A DNA stretch of 58,546 nt from positions 1-58,546 of the forward strand of contig ONLW01000016.1 of assembly GCA_900318835.1 (NCBI GenBank). Reading direction: 5' to 3'. Below are positions 16,270 to 24,266 of this stretch, piece by piece. The notes under the pieces were generated by a model, which had not been told where the DNA came from, searched no databases, and saw only the letters and a program-made list of their open reading frames with translations. Each line of letters begins with the position of its first letter. The stretch's first letter is position 1. This stretch comes from an uncultured Bacteroidales bacterium. GTDB taxonomy: Bacteria; Bacteroidota; Bacteroidia; Bacteroidales; P3. The position numbers and the translations under genes were made by a program.

Positions 16270-17412
16270 ATGAAATTTATCGTCAACAGTCAGCAGTTAC
16301 ACAAGCAGTTACAGTCGCTTAGCGGAGTTCTTTCGTCGAGCAACACCATGCCCATAATCGGTTGCTTCCTCTTCCATCTTGAAGAAAACAACCTCACCAT
16401 CAAGACCACGGACCTCTCCACCACCCTGGTGGCGAAGATGACCGTTGAGACGGGCCGCATGGAGAACTCCGAGGAGGTGGCCATCCCCTCGAAGATGCTC
16501 CTCGACATCCTAAAGACCTTCGACGATGTGCCGCTGACCTTCGACGTCGACCCCTCCAACTTCACCGTGGACATTGTCTCCGGTCAGGGCCAATACCGCC
16601 TTGCCGGCATGGACGCCGCAACCTATCCCACCATGCCTGTTGCCGAAAGCACCAGCAAGATTGAGATGAGCAGCGCCGCCCTCGTCAACGCCATCAACAA
16701 AACAGTCTTCGCCACCAGCAACGACGAAATGCACCAGCAAATGAGCGGTATCTACTGCGAGATGACGCCCGACGGCGTGACCTTCGTGGCCACCGACGCA
16801 CACAAACTGGTCCGTTACCGCCGCAAAGACGTTGCCTCCGACGAGAGCACCAACTTCATCCTCCCCAAGAAACCCATCATCATCGTCAAGAACATTCTTG
16901 CCGCCCGCAAGGAAGAGAGCGATGTGACCATCGAATACAACAACACCAACCTCTTCATCACCTTCGACAACTTCTACATCGTCTGCCGTCTGGTCGACGG
17001 TCGCTACCCCAACTACGAGGCCGCCATCCCGAAGGACAACCCCAACAAGCTCATCCTCGACCGCCAGTCGTTCCTCAATACCCTGCGCCGCGTGAGCATC
17101 TTCGCCAGCGAGGCCACCCGTCAGGTACGCCTCTCCATCGCTGCCGACAAGTTGGAGATTTCGGCCGAAGATCTCGAGCTCTCCAACAACGCCCACGAGA
17201 CCATCCCCTGCCAGTATGAGGGCGACCCGATGGACATCGGTTTCAACGCCAAGTTCCTCACCGAGATGATTTCCTACCTCGACAGTGAACAGGTTCTCAT
17301 CGAACTGTCGCACCCCTCGCGCGCGGGTATCATATTCCCTTATGGAGAGGACGACAGCGAGAAGAAAGACGACATCCTGATGCTCGTCATGCCTGTGATG
17401 CTGGCCAACTAA
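16270..17412 (+). CDS. dnaN: DNA polymerase III beta subunit (sliding clamp)
   Basis: A 380-residue sliding clamp that tethers the replicative polymerase to DNA. Three clamp domains of about 120 residues each are present (MKFIVNSQQLHKQLQ at the start; MPVAESTSKIEMSSAAL near 125; NPNKLILDRQSFLNTLRRV near 260) and it closes with LMLVMPVMLAN, the usual clamp C-terminus. It begins a plus-strand run with ftsX seven bases downstream. Confidence 0.97.
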   Translation: MKFIVNSQQLHKQLQSLSGVLSSSNTMPIIGCFLFHLEENNLTIKTTDLSTTLVAKMTVETGRMENSEEVAIPSKMLLDILKTFDDVPLTFDVDPSNFTVDIVSGQGQYRLAGMDAATYPTMPVAESTSKIEMSSAALVNAINKTVFATSNDEMHQQMSGIYCEMTPDGVTFVATDAHKLVRYRRKDVASDESTNFILPKKPIIIVKNILAARKEESDVTIEYNNTNLFITFDNFYIVCRLVDGRYPNYEAAIPKDNPNKLILDRQSFLNTLRRVSIFASEATRQVRLSIAADKLEISAEDLELSNNAHETIPCQYEGDPMDIGFNAKFLTEMISYLDSEQVLIELSHPSRAGIIFPYGEDDSEKKDDILMLVMPVMLAN

Positions 17413-17418
17413 TAGCTT

Positions 17419-18279
17419 ATGAAAAACAAAATCAACCTCTGGGGCACACATGGAGCTACCATCCTCGGTATCTCCTTGGTGCTCTTTATGCTGGGACTGC
17501 TGCTCACCATCGAGTACCACTCCTACCGCCTAACCCACGACGCCCAAGAGCGCATCACCTATAAGGTGGATCTCTCACCCGACGTCACCGACAGTCTGGC
17601 ATTGGCCCTCAAGGCCGACATCGCCAAGATGGAAGTCGTCAAGCAGGTGGACTATATCTCGAAGAAACAGGCCGCTGAGATTTTCACCGAGGAACTCGAC
17701 GAGGACTTCATCGACTTTGCAGGCTACAACCCCCTCTACCCCTCGCTGATGGTCAACTTCAACGTGGCCCTGCTGCCCGACAACAGCACCAAGGTTCTTG
17801 ACGACTTCTGTGCCGAAATGCGCACCCATGATTTCGTCACCGGTGTGGCCTATCAGGAAAACATCGTCAACGACCTGCGCGACATCTTCTACAAGCTCTC
17901 ATGGTTCCTCATCATCTTTGTGGCACTACTGCTGGTCATCACCATCGTGCTCATCTCCAGCCTCATCCGCATAGCCCTCTTCTCGCGCCGCGACACCATC
18001 GCCACCATGCGTCTGGTGGGAGCCAAACCCTCCTTCATCTCGCAGCCCTTCCGTCTGCGCAGCCTGGCCTACGGTGCCATCGGAGGTCTCATTGCCGACG
18101 TGATCCTCATCGTCACCCTTTGGATCTTCAGTAACCAGTTTGGGGTTGAACTGATTAGCGAGACCCATCTGCTGTGGTATGTTTTGATAGCCGTAGCCGT
18201 CATCCTCGTAGGCATCATCATCTCCTACCTTGCCACTATCGCCACCGTGCGCCGTTACACAAGAAAACTTGAAAATTAA
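17419..18279 (+). CDS. ftsX: Cell-division protein FtsX (ABC transporter-like permease)
   Basis: A 286-residue membrane protein with an N-terminal helix (about 12-34), a periplasmic domain (about 40-160; LALALKADIAKMEVVKQVDY) and three further helices (about 165-190, 215-235, 250-275). FtsX works with the ATPase FtsE to activate peptidoglycan hydrolases at the septum. The pattern IATMRLVGAKPSFI is typical. ftsE is not in the window. The gene is followed at seven bases by the DUF3098 gene and uppP, a common Bacteroidota grouping. Confidence 0.93.
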   Translation: MKNKINLWGTHGATILGISLVLFMLGLLLTIEYHSYRLTHDAQERITYKVDLSPDVTDSLALALKADIAKMEVVKQVDYISKKQAAEIFTEELDEDFIDFAGYNPLYPSLMVNFNVALLPDNSTKVLDDFCAEMRTHDFVTGVAYQENIVNDLRDIFYKLSWFLIIFVALLLVITIVLISSLIRIALFSRRDTIATMRLVGAKPSFISQPFRLRSLAYGAIGGLIADVILIVTLWIFSNQFGVELISETHLLWYVLIAVAVILVGIIISYLATIATVRRYTRKLEN

Positions 18280-18286
18280 AAACCGT

Positions 18287-18538
18287 ATGGATAACAAAGA
18301 AGAAAAAAACAACAACCTCGGCTTCGCCTTTGGCCGCATGAATTACGTCCTCATGGCAGCGGGTCTCATCGTCCTCGCTCTCGGATACATACTCCTCAGC
18401 GGTGGCGGCAGCGACGACCCCAACACCTTCAACCCCGCCATGTTCGACAACCGACGCCTCGTCGTGGCCCCCATCCTCATCACCGTGGGCTTCATCGTCG
18501 AAATTCTGGCCATCATGCTTAAAGGTAAAAAGGAATAA
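18287..18538 (+). CDS. DUF3098-family small membrane protein
   Basis: An 83-residue protein with two membrane helices (about 17-38 and 58-76) separated by GGGSDDPNTFNPAMFDNRR, the signature of DUF3098. The function is unknown. The longer open frame from 18230 overlaps ftsX; ATG 18287 begins with a normal polar leader seven bases past the ftsX stop. It lies between ftsX and uppP, so a link to envelope synthesis or division is likely but unproven. Confidence 0.85.
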   Translation: MDNKEEKNNNLGFAFGRMNYVLMAAGLIVLALGYILLSGGGSDDPNTFNPAMFDNRRLVVAPILITVGFIVEILAIMLKGKKE

Positions 18539-18541
18539 TCC

Positions 18542-19345
18542 ATGGATTGGTTGCAAGCGCTTATCCTGGGCATCGTCCAGGGTCTTACTGAGTATCTGCC
18601 CGTCAGCTCCAGCGGCCATCTGGCCATTGGAGCCAATCTCTTCGGCATGAGTGGTGAGGAAAACCTCACTTTCACCATCGCCGTCCATGTGGCCACCGTA
18701 CTCAGCACCGTCGTCATCCTTTGGAAGGAACTTGTCTGGATTTTTGCCGACATTTTCAAATGGAAATGGAACGAAGGTATGAAATATGCCATTAACATTC
18801 TCATCTCCATGATTCCCGTGGCCATCGTGGGATTCTTCTTCAAAGACAAAGTGGAGGCGATTTTCGGCAGCGGGCTCCTTGTGGTCGGCATCTGCCTGCT
18901 GATTACCGCTGCCCTGCTGGCTTTCAGCTACTGGGCCAAGCCGCGCCAACGCGAGAACATCTCGCCGTTGCACGCATTCATTATTGGTATTGCTCAAGCC
19001 GCAGCCGTGCTACCGGGACTCTCTCGCTCTGGTTCCACCATCGCCACCGGACTCCTGCTGGGCAACATGAAGGAACGCCTCGCGCAGTTTTCCTTTCTCA
19101 TGGTCATTCCACCCATCCTCGGTGAAGCACTGCTCGATGTGAAAGACATGGCCGAAGTGGGAGTCTCTACAGCCATGGCTGGTCTCTCACCAGTAGCCCT
19201 GGCCATCGGCTTCCTTGCCGCCTTCATCAGCGGCTGCCTGGCATGCAAGTGGATGATCAACATCGTGAAAAAAGGCAAGCTCATCTGGTTCGCACTCTAC
19301 TGCGCTATTGTAGGCTTGGCAACGATAATCATTCCTTTATTCTAA
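18542..19345 (+). CDS. uppP: Undecaprenyl-diphosphatase UppP (BacA)
   Basis: A 267-residue integral membrane enzyme that removes a phosphate from undecaprenyl diphosphate so that the lipid carrier of cell-wall synthesis can be reused; excess gives bacitracin resistance. The two catalytic motifs are clear: [20 protein letters not shown] (about 12-31) and [18 protein letters not shown] (about 158-175). About eight membrane helices are present. Three bases separate it from the DUF3098 gene. Confidence 0.97.
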   Translation: MDWLQALILGIVQGLTEYLPVSSSGHLAIGANLFGMSGEENLTFTIAVHVATVLSTVVILWKELVWIFADIFKWKWNEGMKYAINILISMIPVAIVGFFFKDKVEAIFGSGLLVVGICLLITAALLAFSYWAKPRQRENISPLHAFIIGIAQAAAVLPGLSRSGSTIATGLLLGNMKERLAQFSFLMVIPPILGEALLDVKDMAEVGVSTAMAGLSPVALAIGFLAAFISGCLACKWMINIVKKGKLIWFALYCAIVGLATIIIPLF

Positions 19346-19346
19346 T

Positions 19347-19409
19347 CAACTAGTACAACTAGTCACACTAGTAATACTAGTTGTACTAGTAAAACTAGAA
19401 ATACTAGAT
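19347..19409. repeat. Seven-unit CTAG nonamer array between uppP and truB
   Basis: CTAG begins at 19350, 19359, 19368, 19377, 19386, 19395 and 19404: seven units at an exact 9-base period. The cores are ACTAGT (five times) and ACTAGA (twice); the trinucleotide spacers (ACA, CAC, AAT, TGT, AAA, AAT) differ. The array fills the whole gap and ends one base before the truB ATG. Confidence 0.95.
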
Positions 19410-20213
19410 ATGGTCACCCTCGAACAACTACAGGCGGGCATCGTCATTCCCATTGACAAACCGCGGCAATGGACCTCATTTCAGGCTGTCAACAAAATTA
19501 AGGCCGTAGTGCGCAACACCTACGGCCTTAAAAAATTCAAGATAGGCCATGCCGGAACTCTCGACCCTTTGGCCACAGGCCTTTTGTTGGTCTGCGTCGG
19601 CAAAGCCACCAAGACCATCCCGCAGCTGCAGGACGGCGACAAGGTCTATACCGGCACCCTGGTCCTCGGAGCCACCACACCCTGCTACGACCTCGAGCGT
19701 CCCGTCGACCAATACTATCCCTATGAACACATCACCCAGCAGCTTGTCGAGGAAACGGCACGGCAGTTTGTGGGCACTATCATGCAGGTGCCACCCATGT
19801 TCAGTGCAGTGAAAATTAACGGACAAAGGGCATACGAATACGCCCGTCAAGACAATCCCACCGCCACCATCCAACCCAAATCTGTCAACGTCTACAGCTT
19901 TGAAATCACAGCCTTCCGCAAAGGCGCTAGTATTTCTAGTTCATCTAGTACTACTAGTATAAATAGTCCTACTAGAAACAAGAATCTCTACCAAAACCCC
20001 TTGGGAGAGATTCCTGCGCACCTGCCACAGGCCGACTTCCGAGTCCATTGCGGCAAAGGCACGTATATTCGCAGTCTGGCACGCGACTTAGGTCTCGCCC
20101 TCGGCGGCGGAGCATTCCTCTCCGCCCTCCGTCGCGAAAGCATAGGCGATTACACTGTTGCAAATGCGCTCTCCCTTGACCAGGTCGAATCCTTCCTGAA
20201 CGGCATCCAGTAA
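19410..20213 (+). CDS. truB: tRNA pseudouridine-55 synthase TruB
   Basis: A 267-residue enzyme that makes pseudouridine at position 55 in the T-loop of tRNAs. The catalytic motif KIGHAGTLDPLATGLL (about 46-61) includes the essential Asp, and GTYIRSLARDLG lies near residue 218. It is longer than usual because an 18-codon block (ASISSSSSTTSINSPTR, about 173-190) is inserted between conserved parts; this block is encoded by period-9 CTAG repeats. The insert is Ser/Thr-rich and probably a disordered surface loop, so activity may be kept. Confidence 0.95.
   Translation: MVTLEQLQAGIVIPIDKPRQWTSFQAVNKIKAVVRNTYGLKKFKIGHAGTLDPLATGLLLVCVGKATKTIPQLQDGDKVYTGTLVLGATTPCYDLERPVDQYYPYEHITQQLVEETARQFVGTIMQVPPMFSAVKINGQRAYEYARQDNPTATIQPKSVNVYSFEITAFRKGASISSSSSTTSINSPTRNKNLYQNPLGEIPAHLPQADFRVHCGKGTYIRSLARDLGLALGGGAFLSALRRESIGDYTVANALSLDQVESFLNGIQ
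19926..19979. repeat. In-frame CTAG nonamer array inside truB
   Basis: CTAG begins at 19927, 19936, 19945, 19954 and 19972, with ATAG at 19963: six units with a 9-base period. The cores are GCTAGT, TCTAGT, TCTAGT, ACTAGT, AATAGT and ACTAGA. Each core is exactly two codons and each spacer one codon. Confidence 0.93.
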
Positions 20214-20219
20214 TTTTTT

Positions 20220-20250
20220 TTTGCCACATCGGAAAAACTTCGTATCTTTG
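20220..20250 (+). promoter_or_regulatory. Consensus Bacteroidota promoter for the DUF349 gene
   Basis: TTTG at 20220-20223, a 19-base spacer and TATCTTTG at 20243-20250 match the TTTG-N19-TAnnTTTG consensus exactly. A leader of about 80 bases follows before the start at 20335. Confidence 0.85.
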
Positions 20251-20334
20251 CGGTTGCGCTTCCAAAAAGAGCGCACGAGATTTTAACCTGTAAAACATTA
20301 TTACAGAAGTAGTTCTATTTAAAAAAACATTACT

Positions 20335-22296
20335 ATGGAAGAAACCAACGAACTGCAGAACGCCGCCAATGAGGCTCTGCCGAACCCTGAGAACGTCACC
20401 ATCGAACAAGAGGTAACGAACCCTGAACCCGCCATTGTCGAAGAGACAGTCGCAGAACCCTCCGTCAAAGAGAAGTCGCAAACTCCTGTCAAAGAGACTC
20501 CTGCCGAGGAGGCACCTGTTGAGGAATCTCCCGCAGAAGAGGCTGAACCCGAACCCGACTACACCAATTGTACACGAGAAGAACTCGTCACTGCCATGAA
20601 GGAACTGCTGGGCTTGGATGTACAGAAAATCAAGAATCGCGTCACCAGCATCCGCAATCGTTTCAACGAATTGAACCGCGAGGTGCAAAATGCCGCCTAC
20701 GAGAAATTTCTCGCTGATGGCGGCAACAAAGATGACTACCAGTATGAGAACGACGCCGTGGCCGAAGAGATGCACCGCCTGCACGACCAATACCGCGCCA
20801 TGCGCCAGAAATATATGGAAGAACTCGAGGAACAGAAAAAAAGCAACCTCGAAGCCAAACAAGCCCTTATTGAAGAGATGCGTCAACTCATCGACTCCGA
20901 AGAGGAGCAGGTACGCACCTCTATGGACAAATTCAACAATATCCAAGAGCGTTGGAAAGCCATTGGAGAAGTGCCCCGCGAGCAGATGAACGACCTTTGG
21001 CAGAACTACCACTTCCAAATTGAACAGTTCTTCAACAAACTGAAGATCAACCGTGAGCTTCGCGCCCTCGACCAGAAGCGCAACCTTGAAGAAAAGATAA
21101 AACTCTGCGAGAACGCTGAAGAGCTCATCATGGAGCCTTCGGTAACCAAAGCTTTCAAAGGCCTGCAGGACCTCCGTGCCCGCTGGAAAGAGGTGGGACC
21201 TGTTCCCGCTGAACAAAACGAGGAAATCTGGCAGCGTTTCTGCAACGCCGCTAACCAGATTGACGAACGTCGCAAAGAATACTACGACCAGCGCAAAGAA
21301 GAGATGGACAACAACCTGCTGGCCAAGCAGGCCCTCATCGACAAAGCCACCGAGCTCACTGAGAAGCGCCCCGAGAGCACCAAAGAGTGGAACGACACCA
21401 CTGCCGCCCTCGACGAGTTGCTCAAGGTGTGGAAGACCATCGGTCCCGTACCCCGTGAGGTCAACGAGGAAATCTGGGCCAAGTTCAAGGGCATGATTGA
21501 CAAACACTACAGTGAGAAAAAAGAATACTTCGGTGCCATCCGCGACGAGCAGGAGATCAACTACCAGAAGAAAGTGGACCTCTGCCTCAAAGCCGAAGCC
21601 ATTGCCAAACGCGAGGACTGGAAGAAAGCCACCGAGGAACTGCTGGAGTTGCAGAAAGAGTGGAAAGCCATTGGTGCCACCAGCCGCAAAGTCAGCGAAA
21701 AAATCTGGCAGCGCTTCCGTAAATCCTGCGACGAATTCTTCGCCAAAAAAGGCGAGTTCTTTGCCGAGCGCCGCACCTCAGAGAGTGAGAACTTGGCTGC
21801 CAAAGAGGCCATTCTGAGTGAGCTCAAGGCACACCAATTCGGTGACGACCGCGAGGAAAACCTCTCGGCCATCAAGGACTTCCAGCGCCGCTGGGCCGAG
21901 ATTGGATTTGTGCCCATGGCCGATAAAGACCGTCTGCATAAGGAATTCCGTGGTGAAATTGACCGCATCTTCGAGCAACTGAAGATCAGTGCCCGCGAGG
22001 CCGAAGAGACCGCCTACCGCGAACGCATCAAAAACGTAGGCGGCGACGCACGCAAGTTTGTCAATAACGAGAAAGCCGAATTGCAGGAGAAGATTGAGAA
22101 ACTGCGCAGCGACCTCAACCTGTGGGAAAACAACTTGGGCTTCCTTGCCAGCTCCAAGCAGGCCGACCTGCTGAAGCAGGAGTTCGAGAAGAAAATGCAG
22201 GGTGCCCGCCAACAGATTGCCCTCATGCAGGCCAAACTTCGCATCCTCAACGAAGCTGAGAAAGCCGAGAAGGAAGAACCTAAAACTGAAGAATAA
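20335..22296 (+). CDS. DUF349-repeat protein
   Basis: A 653-residue, highly charged, mostly helical protein. A Glu/Pro-rich disordered N-terminus (about 1-80) is followed by repeated DUF349 units of about 70 residues, each with a pattern like WKAIGEVPREQ, then W, then F, then FF (for example near 205, 283, 365, 435, 520). Coiled-coil heptads fill the last 120 residues. DUF349 proteins occur widely in bacteria; their molecular role is not settled. It has its own consensus promoter and is followed closely by a glycosyltransferase gene. Confidence 0.85.
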   Translation: MEETNELQNAANEALPNPENVTIEQEVTNPEPAIVEETVAEPSVKEKSQTPVKETPAEEAPVEESPAEEAEPEPDYTNCTREELVTAMKELLGLDVQKIKNRVTSIRNRFNELNREVQNAAYEKFLADGGNKDDYQYENDAVAEEMHRLHDQYRAMRQKYMEELEEQKKSNLEAKQALIEEMRQLIDSEEEQVRTSMDKFNNIQERWKAIGEVPREQMNDLWQNYHFQIEQFFNKLKINRELRALDQKRNLEEKIKLCENAEELIMEPSVTKAFKGLQDLRARWKEVGPVPAEQNEEIWQRFCNAANQIDERRKEYYDQRKEEMDNNLLAKQALIDKATELTEKRPESTKEWNDTTAALDELLKVWKTIGPVPREVNEEIWAKFKGMIDKHYSEKKEYFGAIRDEQEINYQKKVDLCLKAEAIAKREDWKKATEELLELQKEWKAIGATSRKVSEKIWQRFRKSCDEFFAKKGEFFAERRTSESENLAAKEAILSELKAHQFGDDREENLSAIKDFQRRWAEIGFVPMADKDRLHKEFRGEIDRIFEQLKISAREAEETAYRERIKNVGGDARKFVNNEKAELQEKIEKLRSDLNLWENNLGFLASSKQADLLKQEFEKKMQGARQQIALMQAKLRILNEAEKAEKEEPKTEE

Positions 22297-22302
22297 GCCA
22301 TC

Positions 22303-23319
22303 ATGGCCAACGCAACCATAGGCTATATCTTGCACAGTGGCAAAAACTCTAAAGCCGGCTATTATGTCAAAGCCGGCTTTAGAGATATTCTGCCCAATAT
22401 CCTATTCCGTGGCCGTCTGAAGCACGAGATGGAGACCTGCCAACGTCTCTATGACGGAGCCTACATCGAAGACCGCGTGAATTACTACTGCCGCTTCAAC
22501 GAGCGTCGCGCCTTGGGGCCTGGAGCCCAAAGCATCGGAGGACTGCTGAAACGCAACCACGGCAGTACCTACTATTATGATAGTCGCGAACTACTGCAGT
22601 GGTTCAATCCTGATTTGCGATGGAACTATGTCTTTGGCGATGTACGCGACATTCCGCCCTACCCTTCCATCGTGAAAAGTCGTAGCCTAAGTAATGATAC
22701 CCACGCTTTGGGGAGTGAAGACAACAGCAACAGTGTGTTGCTGAAGTTGGATAAATGCCGCCACTACGTCTTCCTGCGCGACCGCCGTCCATTTGAGGCC
22801 AAAACCGACCGTGCCATCTTCCGCGGCTACATCGGCCAACGGCCCAACCGACTACTTTTTTGCAACACCTTCGCTGACAACCCTCGTGTTGATGTAGCCA
22901 ATACCCTTTCGGGGGGCAGTCCCTTTGCCGAGGAGAAGATTCCCAACTCTGGCAACGCCGCACCACGTCTATCACTCTACGAGCACCTCGACTACCGCTA
23001 CATCATGGCCCTCGAGGGCAACGATGTAGCGTCGAACCTCCGATGGGTAATGTCAAGCAATTCATTGGCCGTCATGCCCAAGCCTACATGCGAATCGTGG
23101 TTCATGGAAGAACGACTTGTTCCGGGAGTTCACTACATCCTCGTCAAAGATGACTTCAGCGACCTCGAGACTCAACTCGACTACTACAGCAGCCATCTTG
23201 AAGAGGCTAGGGAAATTGCAAGAAATGCCAACCTCTATGTCGACCAGTTCCGAGACCTGCGACGTGAACGTTACATAGGCCTCCGGGTGCTGGAGAAATA
23301 TTTCAAACTAACCAACTGA
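22303..23319 (+). CDS. Glycosyltransferase family 90-like (CAP10-type) enzyme
   Basis: A 338-residue soluble protein. The C-terminal part has LYEHLDYRYIMALEGNDVAS, then LRWVMSSNSLAVMPKP, then ESWFMEE and PGVHYI; this matches the sugar-nucleotide-binding region of the GT90/CAP10 family, which adds xylose, glucose or other sugars to polysaccharide or LPS. No membrane segment is seen. It is six bases after the DUF349 gene and overlaps gldB by one base. The first 30 codons include a perfect 14-bp inverted repeat that encodes KAGYYVKAGF. The family call is moderate; substrate unknown. Confidence 0.65.
   Translation: MANATIGYILHSGKNSKAGYYVKAGFRDILPNILFRGRLKHEMETCQRLYDGAYIEDRVNYYCRFNERRALGPGAQSIGGLLKRNHGSTYYYDSRELLQWFNPDLRWNYVFGDVRDIPPYPSIVKSRSLSNDTHALGSEDNSNSVLLKLDKCRHYVFLRDRRPFEAKTDRAIFRGYIGQRPNRLLFCNTFADNPRVDVANTLSGGSPFAEEKIPNSGNAAPRLSLYEHLDYRYIMALEGNDVASNLRWVMSSNSLAVMPKPTCESWFMEERLVPGVHYILVKDDFSDLETQLDYYSSHLEEAREIARNANLYVDQFRDLRRERYIGLRVLEKYFKLTN
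22347..22384. repeat. Perfect 14-bp inverted repeat in the 5' coding region of the GT90-like gene
   Basis: CTCTAAAGCCGGCT (22347-22360) pairs perfectly with AGCCGGCTTTAGAG (22371-22384) across a 10-base loop. It lies 44 bases inside the gene and would make a very stable mRNA hairpin. Confidence 0.9.
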
Positions 23320-24254
23320 TGAGACACATACTCACATACCTCCTGCCAGCAATGCTGGCTTTTGTTGCCTGTGGACACCCAGCCGAACCGGTAAAGATTC
23401 ACCGGTTCGAACAGTTCTTGTTCGCCAACCAAGGGGAAACCGCCAACTTTCAAACGCCACTACTCAACTATTACCCTGACGACCCCAACTTTATGGCCGT
23501 GCTGAACGACTTCCGCAACGATCCCATCGTTCGCCATATCTATGAAGTAACCGACAGTCTCTATCACGACCTCTCGTGGCTTGAGCAGGATCTGGGTGAC
23601 GCCATAGCAAAGACCCACGAGATTTGCCCCGAAATCGACTACCACAATTTCTACACACTTGTCACAGCCGACTTCGACAACTACGCCAACCGGGTTTTCT
23701 GCAACCTTAACGACATGGCTATCGCCATCGATTGCTACACCCTCGGTCACAGCGAGGAGATGCAACGCTTCGGTGTACCCAATTACATAATGAACCTTTG
23801 CCGTCGCGAGTATATAGCCTCTGACGTCATGGCCACCGCCGCCCGTAGTCACATTGCACTGCCCGATGGTGACCTTACCTTTCTCGATCATGCCATTGCA
23901 GAAGGCAAGACGCTTTATTTCGTCGACCAAGTGCTTCCTTCCACTCCCGATACCATCAAGATACGCTACACGAAGGAGCAACTCGACTGGATGAAAGAGA
24001 ATACTGAGAACGTATGGGGATGGCTCATCCAGAACGATGTGCTTTTCAGTACTGACATGACAAAATTGCGCAACCTCCTTGACGATGCCCCGAAGACCAA
24101 CGCCTTTGGAGAAGGCTCCGCACCCCGCACCGGTGATTATATCGGATGGCAGATTGTCAAACAATACATGAAGAAAAGTGGTGCCACCATGAGCGAACTC
24201 TTCGCTGAAACCAATAGCCGTAAAATCTTGGAACAATCGGGATGGCGCCCGTAA
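23319..24254 (+). CDS. gldB: GldB-like gliding/T9SS lipoprotein
   Basis: A 311-residue lipoprotein with a signal peptide ending FVACG (lipid-modified Cys about 18) and a domain that matches GldB: RFEQFLF near the start, then SDP-like and YNFYT segments, and a C-terminal PRTGDYIGWQIVKQYMKK with ILEQSGWRP. In gliding Bacteroidota GldB is needed for motility; here, with T9SS cargo in the window, it more likely supports T9SS function. Start and previous stop overlap as TGATG. Confidence 0.78.
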   Translation: MRHILTYLLPAMLAFVACGHPAEPVKIHRFEQFLFANQGETANFQTPLLNYYPDDPNFMAVLNDFRNDPIVRHIYEVTDSLYHDLSWLEQDLGDAIAKTHEICPEIDYHNFYTLVTADFDNYANRVFCNLNDMAIAIDCYTLGHSEEMQRFGVPNYIMNLCRREYIASDVMATAARSHIALPDGDLTFLDHAIAEGKTLYFVDQVLPSTPDTIKIRYTKEQLDWMKENTENVWGWLIQNDVLFSTDMTKLRNLLDDAPKTNAFGEGSAPRTGDYIGWQIVKQYMKKSGATMSELFAETNSRKILEQSGWRP

Positions 24255-24266
24255 AGACAAAAAACT

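Noticed and set aside
19347-19409. The CTAG array read as an attachment site or cloning scar (SpeI/XbaI-like sites)
   Set aside because: ACTAGT and TCTAGA are the SpeI and XbaI sites, but the 9-base step, variable spacers and presence inside several native genes do not fit vector sequence, and no integrase is near.
19972-21507. A 511-codon minus-strand frame opposite truB and the DUF349 gene
   Set aside because: Its Phe/Leu/Val-rich text is the mirror of the Lys/Glu-rich DUF349 codons; no start context or family resemblance.
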